Shown: piece by piece, positions 56,249-64,000 of the stretch | How positions within the stretch are numbered: position 1 is the first letter of the stretch | Layout of the letters: each line of letters opens with the position of its first letter | Assembly: GCF_001421505.1 (NCBI RefSeq) | Contig: NZ_LMKL01000005.1 | Span: forward strand, 378,807 to 442,806 | Reading direction: 5' to 3' | Source of the DNA: Sphingomonas sp. Leaf17 | GTDB taxonomy: Bacteria > Pseudomonadota > Alphaproteobacteria > Sphingomonadales > Sphingomonadaceae | DNA length: 64,000 nucleotides | Position numbers and translations under genes: made by a program | The notes under the pieces: model-generated | Database searches by the model: none | What the model saw: only the letters and a program-made list of their open reading frames with translations | What the model was told of the DNA's origin: nothing

Positions 56249-57457
56249 TCAGTGATCCGCAAGGCGGAGCAGCACCTTCAGCTTCGGCTTGACGACGGGG
56301 ATGGTCAGCATGGTGCTGGCAACCGCCATCAGCAGCAGCGCGGTAAAGGTCGCGTTGGTGATGATCGCCTTGTCCAACAGGATGTTGCAGAAGATAATCA
56401 TGATGAGCGCCTTGGTCTGGAGCAGCCAGCCGATCGCCGACGCCTCCCCCGGTTTCCAGCCCAGAATCCGCCCGGCGATGCGGATGCCCGCCAGCTTGCC
56501 GCCGACCGACGCCGCCAGCAGCAGCGCGGCCGCACCGAACACCGCGACCCCGCCGACATCCCAGCTGGTGCGCAGTCCGGTGCTGAGGAAGAATACCGGC
56601 ATCACCGCCAGCAGGATGTTGCCGCGAAACGCGTCCATCGCCGCCAGGTCGAACCATTTCGCATCCAGCACGGCGCCCGCGAGGAACGCGCCGACCATGT
56701 AATGCAGCCCCGACCAGTCCGACGCGAAACCCGACACCGCCAGCCAGATCAGCCCGACATACCAGCGATCCCGCTGCGGCAGGCGCGTCATCAGCCAGCG
56801 GATGGCCAGCGCGGCGATCGTGAAGCCGACCAGGAACCCCAGCTGGCGACCGACCCGGTCCCAGTCCAGCAGGATCAGCGCGAGCACGCCCCAGATCGCC
56901 ACATCGTCCATGCTGGCGTAGCGCAGGATCCGCTGGCCGATCGGCTGACGCAGGATCTCCAGCTTTTCCATCAGCAGGATCAGGATCGGCAGCGCGGTGA
57001 CCGCACAGGCCATGCCGATGCCAAGCACCACCTGCCAGCGCGTGCCGCCGGTGCCGATCCAGCCGGTGCCGGTCCGCAGCATCACGATCGCCGCGACGCT
57101 GCCGAAGACCAGCGGCACGGCCAGGGCGAGACCCGCCGTGATCCCCGTCTCGCGCCGATATTTCCACGCCTGTCCCAGATCGAGTTCGATGCCCGCGACC
57201 CAGACGAACAGCATGACCGCCCACCACGCGATGCCGTTCAGCGCACCGATCACCTGCAGGTTGAACACGAACGCGTGATAGGCCGGGAACAGCGCCCCCA
57301 GAACGCCCGGCCCCAGCAGGATGCCACCGACGATCTGCACCACGACCAGCGGCGCGTAATGATCGGTCCGCAGCACGCGCCAGACCAGATACGGTACGCT
57401 GAAGATGATCGTCATCGCGATCAGGAATATCTCGGACGTGTTCATTGCGGCCTGCAT
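56249..57457 (-). CDS. CPA2-family cation:proton antiporter
   Basis: 402 residues, eleven or twelve TM helices (Kef/Nap-type sodium-hydrogen exchanger domain). Marker segments are VVQIVGGILLGPGVLG, LFVWVAGIELDLGQAWKYRRETG, TALPILILLMEKL, RYASMDDVAIWGVLALILLDWD with the ion-binding-type Asp pair, and VMPVFFLSTGLRTSWD. No TrkA-N domain follows, so it is the short form. Two start ATGs (57457 and 57445) are possible. The ion is not readable from sequence. Confidence 0.9.
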   Translation of the reverse strand: MQAAMNTSEIFLIAMTIIFSVPYLVWRVLRTDHYAPLVVVQIVGGILLGPGVLGALFPAYHAFVFNLQVIGALNGIAWWAVMLFVWVAGIELDLGQAWKYRRETGITAGLALAVPLVFGSVAAIVMLRTGTGWIGTGGTRWQVVLGIGMACAVTALPILILLMEKLEILRQPIGQRILRYASMDDVAIWGVLALILLDWDRVGRQLGFLVGFTIAALAIRWLMTRLPQRDRWYVGLIWLAVSGFASDWSGLHYMVGAFLAGAVLDAKWFDLAAMDAFRGNILLAVMPVFFLSTGLRTSWDVGGVAVFGAAALLLAASVGGKLAGIRIAGRILGWKPGEASAIGWLLQTKALIMIIFCNILLDKAIITNATFTALLLMAVASTMLTIPVVKPKLKVLLRLADH

Positions 57458-57589
57458 GTGCGGTCCCCCCGACCAAGGCCCCTGCGCCGTGTTTCAGCGT
57501 CCGGCCGGTCCCCCAACGCGGACTGCTAGGCGGGGACGGGATGGGTATCAAGCGGGGGATGGGCGATGCCGATGCTCGCCGTCAAACGG

Positions 57590-57674
57590 TGGTGCGGGTG
57601 GCCGGGGTCGAACCGGCACTCCTTGCGGAACCGGATTTTGAGTCCGGCGCGTCTACCAATTCCACCACACCCGC
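57590..57674 (-). tRNA. tRNA-Leu (anticodon CAA)
   Basis: On the minus strand the 7-bp acceptor stem GCGGGTG/CACCCGC closes the molecule; the anticodon stem-loop is CCGGA-CTCAAAA-TCCGG with anticodon CAA, reading UUG. A long variable arm (TTCCGCAAGGAG) marks a class II tRNA, and the T-arm GCCGGTTCGACCCCGGC is standard. CCA is encoded at 57590-57592. Confidence 0.97.
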
Positions 57675-57763
57675 ACGGTATGAGGGGGTCGCTGATGCGA
57701 ACCCGCTGGCTGTGTGCGGACGGCTAGACCAACTCGCGCGCCGCCGCAAGCCACCGCGCGGCG

Positions 57764-58612
57764 TTACAGTTCCTCGGCGACCTGCGCATGCGCCAGCACC
57801 GCGAACAACACCGTCCCGCCGATGATGTTGCCCGCGAGCGTCGGCAACAGGAACGTGCCCAGTCCCCAGCCGATCGTCGCCTCGCCCGACAATACCAGCA
57901 ACCACATTTCGCCGGAGCCGGCAACGACATGGCCGAATCCGCCCAGCGCCACGAAATAGGTGAGGATCAGGATCAGCCAGAACTCCTGCCCGCGCGCCGC
58001 CGGCGCCGTCCACGGGATCGCCGCGATCAGGAACCCCGCGGGAATCGCCGCCTGCAACGAATCCAGCGCATCGCGTTTCAGCAGCTTGCGCGACAGTTCC
58101 AGCATCGCGTCATGCTGCCCTTCCACCCCGAACAGACCGGCATTCGCCACCGCCGCGACAAGGAACGTGCCCGTCACGTTCGCCAGGAACACGATGCCCC
58201 ACAAGCGTAGCATTCGTGTCGCGTTTGAAACCGTGGGATGCGTCGCGACCGGTATCACCGCCGACAGCGTGGTTTCCGTGAACAGCTGCATCCGACCCAT
58301 GATGACGATCAGGAATCCGAGCGAATAGCCGATGCTCGCCACCAGCGGTCGCCAGGGCGCGTCCGGCAGGGCATGCTCCATCATCGCGTGCCCGAGGATC
58401 GAGGCGCTGACAGCCACGCCGCCGGCAACCCCCGACCACCACAAGGACGATGCGGGCCGATCCAGTTCCTCGTCCCCCTGCCGCCGGACGACCTCGTGGA
58501 CGATCGTGGCGGTGATGCCCATATGCTCGGCCACGCTGTCGCGGTCCTCGGTATCAAGGTCGATGTCGCGCTCACGCGCTTCGGATTCGGCTTCGGCCTG
58601 CTGGTCGGTCAT
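57764..58612 (-). CDS. Formate/nitrite transporter (FNT) family protein
   Basis: 282 residues from MTDQQAEAESEARERD. An acidic N-terminal tail (about 1-50) precedes six TM helices of the FNT pentameric channel fold. SSLWWSGVAGGVAVSASILGHAMM, the GRMQLFTETTLSAVIP loop, the ANVTGTFLVA helix and the GHVVAGSGEMWLLVLSG helix (with its central His) are visible. Members carry formate, nitrite, hydrosulfide or lactate; the long charged N-tail suggests the uncharacterised branch also seen as stress-related YfdC-like proteins. Substrate unassigned. Confidence 0.9.
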   Translation of the reverse strand: MTDQQAEAESEARERDIDLDTEDRDSVAEHMGITATIVHEVVRRQGDEELDRPASSLWWSGVAGGVAVSASILGHAMMEHALPDAPWRPLVASIGYSLGFLIVIMGRMQLFTETTLSAVIPVATHPTVSNATRMLRLWGIVFLANVTGTFLVAAVANAGLFGVEGQHDAMLELSRKLLKRDALDSLQAAIPAGFLIAAIPWTAPAARGQEFWLILILTYFVALGGFGHVVAGSGEMWLLVLSGEATIGWGLGTFLLPTLAGNIIGGTVLFAVLAHAQVAEEL

Positions 58613-58682
58613 CGGGTATGTCCTGTTGTGGATGCCGTGCATCCCGGTACGAATATCTGTCGGTCCAAACGCCGGGTCGCGC

Positions 58683-59354
58683 TCAATTCACCGGCGGTCG
58701 TCGTCTGTAGCTCAGCGCCTCGGCGACATGAACGCGGTGGACGGCCTCGCTCCCGGCGAGATCAGCGATCGTCCGGCCGACGCGCAGGATGCGGGTATAG
58801 CCGCGCGCGGTCAGGCGCATCGCTTCCGCCGCCTGCGCCAGCAGCTTGCGCCCCGCCTCGTCGGGCATCGCCACCCCTTCCAGCAACGGGCCGTCCGCCT
58901 CGGCATTGGTACGCGCGGGCGTGCCGTCATAGCGCGCCCGCTGGATGGCGCGGGCGGCGGCGACACGCGCGGCGACGTCGGCCGAGCCTTCGGTCGGCGG
59001 CGGCAGGATCAGGTCGGCGGCGCTGACGGCGGCGACCTCGACATGCAGGTCGATCCGGTCGAGCAGCGGCCCGGACACCTTCGCCTGATAATCGGCCGCG
59101 CATTTGGGCGCGCGGGCGCAGGCGAGCGACGCGTCGCCCAGATGCCCGCAGCGGCACGGGTTCATCGCGGCGATCAACTGGACACGCGCCGGGAAGGTGA
59201 CGTGCGCATTGGCGCGGGCGACGCTGACATTGCCGGTCTCCAGCGGCTGGCGCAGCGAATCGAGAACCGCGCGCTGGAATTCGGGCAGCTCGTCGAGAAA
59301 CAGGACGCCCAGATGGGCCATGCTGACCTCGCCCGGCTTCACCTTCAGCCCGCC
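58683..59354 (-). pseudogene. comM: comM/yifB Mg-chelatase-like AAA ATPase, 3' part, interrupted by transposon
   Basis: About 223 C-terminal residues of ComM/YifB, a hexameric helicase-like AAA+ protein that promotes branch migration during natural transformation. The remnant starts at the Gly-Gly-Leu just before KVKPGEVSMAHLGVLFLDELPEF (Walker B) and continues through the CRCGHLGD zinc-like cysteines, SGPLLDRIDLHVEV and the C-terminal domain. The Walker A half is missing. Upstream codons are transposon sequence starting with TGT at 59355; an accidental fusion frame reaches 59513. The gene is therefore inactive unless the 5' part lies beyond the other end of the element. Confidence 0.93.
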
Positions 59355-59371
59355 TGTAAAGCAGGTACACC

Positions 59372-59385
59372 GGTTTGCACTGCCC
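59372..59385 (+). repeat. End repeat 1 (TTTGCACTG), likely transposase-binding site
   Basis: GGTTTGCACTGCCC, 17 bases inside the terminus. Shares TTTGCACTG with the copy at 59417. TnsB-class transposases bind several such sites at each end. Confidence 0.6.
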
Positions 59386-59416
59386 ACCCGCCCGCACCCG
59401 GCTCGGCTCGCACTAA

Positions 59417-59430
59417 CGTTTGCACTGAGG
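59417..59430 (+). repeat. End repeat 2 (TTTGCACTG)
   Basis: CGTTTGCACTGAGG, same nine-base core and orientation as the copy at 59372, 45 bases away. Confidence 0.6.
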
Positions 59431-59438
59431 CTGGCTGA

Positions 59439-59450
59439 GCATTGCACTAC
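59439..59450 (+). repeat. End repeat 3 (ATTGCACTA)
   Basis: GCATTGCACTAC, a variant of the TTTGCACTG core, 22 bases from repeat 2. Confidence 0.5.
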
Positions 59451-59687
59451 ATTCGCATACGGGCACCGCGATAGCATTGGTGAGAAACTCGTTCGTCTGA
59501 ACTTCTTTCCCATCAGATTAACAATCGTTCGCTAATACCCCCTCATTTACATGACGCTCTTGATCAATGATGGTAGTCAGCAAGTGTCCGGATAACGGTT
59601 CACCTTGAAGCATTTCGGACACCCTCTCCCACTAAGTCAATGTAGACTCACCCGGGCGAAAGTAGCATTACCGACATCAGCGCACAT

Positions 59688-59700
59688 AGTTTGCAGTGCC
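59688..59700 (+). repeat. End repeat 4 (TTTGCAGTG)
   Basis: AGTTTGCAGTGCC, one mismatch from the TTTGCACTG core, close to the tniA start, which could let the transposase regulate its own operon. Confidence 0.45.
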
Positions 59701-59726
59701 TAGTCAGCACGGAGATTTTCAAGGCG

Positions 59727-61454
59727 ATGAAGGGTATCGAAGACCAAGTAGAGCCTTTAACCATAGACGGCTCGGAAATGTCCGACCGTCAAATGAAGAA
59801 AGCTCTCGAACGAAAGCCCATTATTGATTCGCTTTTGCTATCTAGCCAAAATACCGGCGAGCAGGTCCGGGAAGCCGCAGGGAAGCTCCATTGCTCGCCC
59901 AGGACGGTTTGGTATCTAATCAAACGTTATGGGGCTACCCGGCGCCTAGTTGATCTTGCTCCAAGACAAGGCCACGGGCGCAGTGGCATGACATTCATTA
60001 AACCTGAGGTGGAAGACGTCATCTCTGAGGTTTTAGATGGGTTTCATCTCAGCCGCATGCGACCAACGGTTACTCAGACCGTAATGGAGATCAGACGCAA
60101 GTGCGCCTCGGCGGGTCTTCCGCCTCCCGATGAAGGCACGATTAAACGCCGGCTAAAAAAGATTCCGGATATCGAGATCGTAGCGGCCCGAGAAGGCAAG
60201 AAATTCGCCCGCGAACGATACAAAGCGATGCCAGGAAAAACGTTGGATACGCAATGGCCACTTCAGAGAATACAGATAGACCACACGATGGTTGATTTGA
60301 TTGTCGTAGACGAGTTGAATAGGCAACCACTAAGACGACCATACTTGACGATAGCAATAGATGAGTTTTCGCGCGCAATTCTCGGCTTCCACTTAAGCTT
60401 AGAGGCTCCTTCTGCGACATCTGTCGGTCTCTGCCTCGTTCATAGCATCTTGCCGAAAGAGCAATGGGCGGGGCGAATAGGTTTACAATTTGATTGGCCA
60501 ATGCACGGGCGACCGGACTGCCTCTATGTCGACAATGGCTCAGACTTTCATTCGGAGGCGGTCGAAAAGGGCTGCATCGCTTGGGGAATGAATATCGAAT
60601 ACCGCCCGCCGGGAATGCCGCATTTTGGAGGCATCGTCGAACGTATGATGCGAACTGCCATGGGAGCGGTCAAGATATTGCCCGGAGCGACCGGTGGCTC
60701 AATCGCCGAAAAGGGAGACCGTGACCCTGATGCCGGCGCGGCTATGACATTGAAAGAGTTGGAACGCTTTTTCGCAACTTTTTTTGCCGGTCAGTATCAT
60801 CGAACTCCCCATTCTTATCACAGCAAGACGCCCAATACCCGATGGAGAGAAGGCATCTTCGGCACCGCATCTCAACCTGGGCGCGGCATCCCGCCATTGA
60901 TTAATGACCCGGAACGCTTGTTAATAGATTTTTTACCCCTGGAGCGTCGGCGCATCACGCAACGCGGCATTCGCTGGGGCGGCGTCCATTACATGGACGA
61001 TGTTTTACGGGAGTACATGGGCTCCAATAACGCGGATCCATTCATAGTTCGACGAGATCCAAGAGATGTATCAGCTATTTGGTTTTTATCGCCGAATGAT
61101 GGTCGCTACTATCACATCCGTTCCCGAGACATTGCTAGGCCGTCAGTATCTCTTTGGGAGCTCGAAGCGGCACGCCAAAAGGTGAGATTGGAAAGAAATT
61201 CTGACTATGACGAGACCGCCCTGTTTGAGGCCGTCGAAGCGCAGCGCCGCATCGTCGAAAAAGCTGCGGAAAGTAAAGCGGCCGCTCGAAGAGGTCGCCT
61301 CGCCGTTGAAAGGCGCGCACGAAACGCAGAAGGCACACACGCATCGTACGAAGGACAAGGTGACGACACCGCCCGTTCCAGCTCCCATAGGCCTTGGAGC
61401 TTCTCCAAACTGCCTGACTTGCCAGAAGATGATATTTTTGAGATCGACGAATGA
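59727..61454 (+). CDS. tniA: Transposase TniA (TnsB-like DDE integrase)
   Basis: 575 residues from the ATG at 59727. N-terminal helix-turn-helix parts (REAAGKLHCSPRTVWYLIKRYG) recognise the ends; the rve-type catalytic core carries Asp185 in IQIDHT, Asp269 in YVDNGSDFHS and Glu305 in GGIVERMM, a D-D-35-E triad. The Mu-type beta barrel (RRITQRGIRWGGVHYMDDVL, FIVRRDPRDVSAIWFL) and an Arg/Lys-rich tail follow, as expected for contact with the ATPase. It cuts and joins both ends. tniB begins in its stop codon. GC is much lower than in the host genes. Confidence 0.95.
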   Translation: MKGIEDQVEPLTIDGSEMSDRQMKKALERKPIIDSLLLSSQNTGEQVREAAGKLHCSPRTVWYLIKRYGATRRLVDLAPRQGHGRSGMTFIKPEVEDVISEVLDGFHLSRMRPTVTQTVMEIRRKCASAGLPPPDEGTIKRRLKKIPDIEIVAAREGKKFARERYKAMPGKTLDTQWPLQRIQIDHTMVDLIVVDELNRQPLRRPYLTIAIDEFSRAILGFHLSLEAPSATSVGLCLVHSILPKEQWAGRIGLQFDWPMHGRPDCLYVDNGSDFHSEAVEKGCIAWGMNIEYRPPGMPHFGGIVERMMRTAMGAVKILPGATGGSIAEKGDRDPDAGAAMTLKELERFFATFFAGQYHRTPHSYHSKTPNTRWREGIFGTASQPGRGIPPLINDPERLLIDFLPLERRRITQRGIRWGGVHYMDDVLREYMGSNNADPFIVRRDPRDVSAIWFLSPNDGRYYHIRSRDIARPSVSLWELEAARQKVRLERNSDYDETALFEAVEAQRRIVEKAAESKAAARRGRLAVERRARNAEGTHASYEGQGDDTARSSSHRPWSFSKLPDLPEDDIFEIDE

Positions 61455-62359
61455 CGGACGACCGCCGCCTTTCGAAAACGGCGCGGGATTTACTCGGCTC
61501 GACTGCAGAGACGCGGATCAATGCGATCCAGAGTATCCCTTTTATATCCTACGCAGCGGCAAAACTCATTCGAGCGCGGATGGAGCAAATCGTCATCGCG
61601 CCGAGGTCGCACCGCCCAGCAAGCATGTTAATTGCCGGTTCCACCAACAATGGGAAAACAATGTTAGTGCGACGATTTGTTGAATCTCATCCTGACTTTG
61701 ATGACCCTGACGCAGACGCGTCATTAGCTTCAGTTCTTTACGTGCAGATGCCTCCCACCCCCGATCCGCGCCAATTTTATATGGCCATACTCGACCGACT
61801 ACAGTCACCGGTACGAAGAACTGCTGTTTTAAGTCAGCTTCAAAGCCAGACAATACGCCTTTTAGGCTTAGTAAACACCAAGGTCTTAGTTATAGATGAG
61901 ATTCATAACATACATGCCGGTAGAATAGAGCATCAGCGGGGCTTTTTGAATCTCCTCAGGTACATATCCAATGAGCACGGTATTCATCTGATTGCCTGCG
62001 GATTAGCAACATCTGTAAGAGCCCTACAATCGGATGAACAACTTGCTAACCGTTTCGAGCATTGGCCCTTACCGAAATGGCGGGTTGATGGTTACACCAA
62101 GGCACTTTTAAACACTATTGAGACGCTCCTGCCATTGAGAAAACAGTCAAGCCTATCTGATCCCGAATTGATTAAGCGTATTGTAGGGCTTTCTGAAGGG
62201 ACCATAGGAGAAATAGTAAGATTGATATTATCCGCTGCTTGCGAAGCGATCCGGTCTGGTCAAGAGTTTGTGGATAACATACTCATAGACGAACTTCGAT
62301 GGATTCCTCCCAGTGAACGTCGTGCTGCTGCGGAGCACATGCTTGGGGTGAGAACGTAA
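61451..62359 (+). CDS. tniB: Transposition AAA+ ATPase TniB (TnsC-like)
   Basis: 302 residues overlapping the tniA stop (ATGA). Walker A GSTNNGKT lies at residues 63-70, Walker B VLVIDE at 145-150, followed by NLLRYISNEHGIHLIACGL (sensor region) and FEHWPLPKW. The TniB/TnsC protein forms ATP-bound filaments on target DNA, links TniQ to the transposase and gives target immunity. Length and motifs are those of Tn402/Tn6022-type TniB. Confidence 0.95.
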   Translation: MTDDRRLSKTARDLLGSTAETRINAIQSIPFISYAAAKLIRARMEQIVIAPRSHRPASMLIAGSTNNGKTMLVRRFVESHPDFDDPDADASLASVLYVQMPPTPDPRQFYMAILDRLQSPVRRTAVLSQLQSQTIRLLGLVNTKVLVIDEIHNIHAGRIEHQRGFLNLLRYISNEHGIHLIACGLATSVRALQSDEQLANRFEHWPLPKWRVDGYTKALLNTIETLLPLRKQSSLSDPELIKRIVGLSEGTIGEIVRLILSAACEAIRSGQEFVDNILIDELRWIPPSERRAAAEHMLGVRT

Positions 62360-63391
62360 GTGGCCCAACTCCTGCCGTGGCGCCCAAAGCCGTATGATGA
62401 CGAGATTCTCTCGTCATGGTTACGACGTGTTGCTTATGGCAACTCATCTAAGCTGCATACATTTTGCCATCTTAAGTGGCCTGGCCTTCAGATATGGAAT
62501 AGAGACTTAGACTCTTTAGGATCTCGGTCTTTCATCAACGACCTTTGTGTGATGACGGGAACCGCTGAAAATCGAGGGCATGCTACATCACTGAGATCTC
62601 TAGAAGGCATCGTATTTGATAGACTTAGATTGACCGGCCTTACCCGTTGGATTCTGCCTTTGGGCATCTATCATCGAACCAGGAGGCGCTCCGGACAACA
62701 ATGGTGCCCTTCCTGCTTAAAAGAAGGAAAGGCCCCATATTATAGAAGGGCGTGGCGACTGGGATTCTCTACAACGTGCTCTAGCCACGGATATGTATTA
62801 GCAGATCGTTGTCATCAGTGTGCACTACCAGCATCCCCTCATCGCGGGGAGGATCCATACTGCAGCCATTGCTTCACCGATCGTCGGGACCATCCTACGA
62901 TGTTCGGGGACGCCCTGACACTGCAGCTCGAACATCGCATGCGAGCAACGTGGTTAGGCCCGCCCTCCGCCATGCCCGAGCTTGGGTGTGGGCACCCGCT
63001 CAGCTATTTCACGCTCGTCCGTCAAATTCTAAGCATTGTGACGTCTAACCCCCGAGCCAGTCGACTCAGGGACGTAGTTTGTCGAGAGCATGGCTTAGAT
63101 CCGGCGCCCCCCCTATTTGAGTCGAAGCTGCCGATGCCTGAGTTTCTTTCGGTTATTGAACGCCATCGTATGATGGCAATCGTAGCTCGACTTCTTCAGG
63201 GCTGGCCCTTCAAATTTGTCGCGTTTTGCGCGGAGGCTGGAATGTGGCGATCGTGGGCCATCAGAGGAAACTCTGGAGTCCTGCCGTTCGCTTACGATGC
63301 AGTTATTGATACATATTTGACATCACCTGACGTGCCGCCTCGCAAGCTCAAGCCAGTGCGCTTATCAGCGACCTCCCACGGTCATCCATGA
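62360..63391 (+). CDS. tniQ: Target-selection protein TniQ (TnsD-like)
   Basis: 343 residues from a GTG directly after the tniB stop. The N-terminal TniQ region begins LLPWRPKPYDDEILSSWLRRVAYGN. Zinc ligands are Cys116/Cys119 (CPSC), Cys140/His143, Cys151/Cys154 and Cys168/Cys171, two zinc fingers typical of TniQ/TnsD. The C-terminal part (about 230-343) is expected to bind target DNA. Insertion into comM suggests that this protein recognises the comM site. The protein is shorter than Tn7 TnsD (~500), matching the Tn6022 type. Confidence 0.92.
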   Translation: MAQLLPWRPKPYDDEILSSWLRRVAYGNSSKLHTFCHLKWPGLQIWNRDLDSLGSRSFINDLCVMTGTAENRGHATSLRSLEGIVFDRLRLTGLTRWILPLGIYHRTRRRSGQQWCPSCLKEGKAPYYRRAWRLGFSTTCSSHGYVLADRCHQCALPASPHRGEDPYCSHCFTDRRDHPTMFGDALTLQLEHRMRATWLGPPSAMPELGCGHPLSYFTLVRQILSIVTSNPRASRLRDVVCREHGLDPAPPLFESKLPMPEFLSVIERHRMMAIVARLLQGWPFKFVAFCAEAGMWRSWAIRGNSGVLPFAYDAVIDTYLTSPDVPPRKLKPVRLSATSHGHP

Positions 63392-63511
63392 GTACCGATG
63401 CACTTCGTCATGTAATCATGCATGTTGGCGTCGTTCCACGGCTTCGGTCTTAGAAGCACGACACGACATGCGAGGCGCCGTCGCTTTGGTTGGTTCAGAA
63501 TAGGAAACGGC

Positions 63512-63856
63512 ATGATCGGTTGGAGAATTACAATTTATCGACAGCCGCCTGATAACTGTCCTTCGAATTTGACCCGGACTTCAGTGCTGGCCGATTGGAA
63601 GGTTGGGTCTAGAGGTATAATCTGGCTTGATCAACTGGTCGAGCACGGGGAGGCCCAACTGGTGAAGACCGGTGGGTATCCTAACCTATACACGGCGTTG
63701 GCGGGATCGATCGTGCCGCTATTTCTTGGAGAGGTACCTCCAGCAGAAGACGACGTGCCGTGGCGTATGCCACGGGAAATTACTATCAAGCGCGCTGAGC
63801 TGGCGCTGTGCCAAGCCAACGAAGTACTGACTATCACGGTGTGGGATCAGAGCTGA
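63512..63856 (+). CDS. Cargo protein of unknown function
   Basis: 114 residues from MIGWRITIYRQPPDNCP, an ATG six bases after AGGA; an upstream ATG at 63422 would add 30 Arg-rich residues of poor quality. The body contains WKVGSRGIIWLDQLVEHGEAQLVKTGGYPNLYTALAG and ends with ANEVLTITVWDQS. No motif or membrane segment is recognised. Size, acidic character and position just after tniQ would suit an immunity-type or accessory protein, but that is a guess. Composition is intermediate between element and host. Confidence 0.6.
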   Translation: MIGWRITIYRQPPDNCPSNLTRTSVLADWKVGSRGIIWLDQLVEHGEAQLVKTGGYPNLYTALAGSIVPLFLGEVPPAEDDVPWRMPREITIKRAELALCQANEVLTITVWDQS

Positions 63857-63910
63857 ACGCTGGCCAATGGCGAGGTGGGGGTAACCATCGCTAGGGTCAC
63901 GACTCATTGA

Positions 63911-64000
63911 TCAGAGCCAGAAGATGACGGTGGCGGCGAGCGCGATAGCGGAAAAGAAGACGGTCGGGCATCGATCGTAGCGGGTAGCGACGCGGCGCCA
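63911..64000 (-). CDS. IS5-family transposase, C-terminal end (cut by window edge)
   Basis: The minus-strand frame ends ATRYDRCPTVFFSAIALAATVIFWL and TGA, the characteristic C-terminus of IS5-family (IS427-group-like) transposases common in sphingomonads. Only about 29 residues are in view. The outside end of the IS is probably within 63880-63911 but I cannot place it exactly. Confidence 0.85.
   Translation of the reverse strand, partial: WRRVATRYDRCPTVFFSAIALAATVIFWL

Larger units (their letters stand above)
59355..59726 (+). other. Transposon left-end region, non-coding
   Basis: 372 bases between the TGT terminus and tniA. Holds four short repeats (TTTGCACTG-like) and an inverted pair GTGTCCG (59584-59590)/CGGACAC (59616-59622) that could be an operator or promoter element for tniA. 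No gene recognised. Confidence 0.75.
59355..64000 (+). mobile_element. Tn402/Tn6022-like (TnsB-TnsC-TnsD class) transposon inserted in comM, left part
   Basis: Begins with TGT at 59355, the terminal triplet of this transposon class, at the break in comM. It contains an end region with four short repeats, then tniA, tniB, tniQ in one operon, one unknown gene and an IS5-family tail at the window edge. Composition falls sharply (for example 22 G/C in the 60 bases at 61861-61920, versus well above 60% in the backbone). The right end and remaining cargo are outside the window. comM is the known target of Tn6022/AbaR elements in Acinetobacter. Confidence 0.88.

Noticed and set aside
59355..59513. 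Start of the comM remnant at MGKKFRRTSFSPM
   Set aside because: These 53 codons are transposon-end sequence unrelated to ComM; an accidental fusion.
59691..59726. Upstream TTG start for tniA
   Set aside because: It overlaps end repeat 4, and the ATG at 59727 gives the family start region.

Overview
The window is chromosomal DNA of an alphaproteobacterium, most likely a sphingomonad (Sphingomonas or a close relative). Four things point there: very high GC in the backbone; the conserved order trpG-trpD-trpC-moaC-moeA-lexA, comEC, gltX, gltA; the block divL-tsaE-amgK-murU-addB-addA-trxA; and an alphaproteobacterial SOS box (GTTC-N7-GTTC) in front of lexA. No species call is possible from sequence reading alone.

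Layout. 1-4126: 5' part of secA (runs off the left edge), a small secreted protein, a TonB-C protein, argJ, a small unrecognised gene and trxA. 4173-15299 (all minus): addA, addB, the MurNAc-recycling pair murU/amgK, tsaE and a DivL-like sensor kinase whose H-box histidine is a tyrosine. 15510-30314 (mostly plus): a periplasmic PPIase, trpE, trpGDC-moaC-moeA, lexA, comEC (minus), gltX, gltA. 30276-36744: an unusual signalling/polarity-like group, namely a histidine kinase relative without its phospho-histidine, a DUF2336 protein, a nucleotidyltransferase-like protein fused to a degenerate CDP-alcohol-transferase-like membrane domain, an Hpt-like protein without its histidine, and a large two-TM coiled-coil protein resembling TipN. 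36850-46688: envelope and metabolic genes (SIMPL protein, M2 peptidase, hydrolase, YitT protein, asd, S9 peptidase, ChaA-type exchanger, TonB). 46803-58612: rplS/trmD, a thioredoxin-reductase-like flavoprotein, a GH35/DUF5597 glycosidase, two transglutaminase-like proteins, an N-formylglutamate amidohydrolase relative, a GH31 glycosidase with PA14 domain, a cation/proton antiporter, tRNA-Leu(CAA) and an FNT transporter.

58683-64000 holds the clearest mobile feature. The 3' part of comM/yifB is interrupted at about 59355 by a TnsB/TnsC/TnsD-class (Tn402/Tn6022-like) transposon. The left end starts with TGT, carries four short repeats that look like transposase-binding sites, and is followed by tniA-tniB-tniQ in one tight operon. 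Base composition drops sharply at this point. After tniQ there is one unrecognised small gene and the tail of an IS5-family transposase; the rest of the cargo, the right end and the 5' part of comM lie beyond the window.

Across the backbone, nearly every gap between convergent genes longer than about 30 bases contains an inverted repeat from one of a few dispersed families, which suggests that these elements end transcription from both sides. The best candidates for something not yet described are the 30-37 kb group of signalling proteins that have lost their phospho-acceptor residues, and the cargo region of the comM-targeting transposon.
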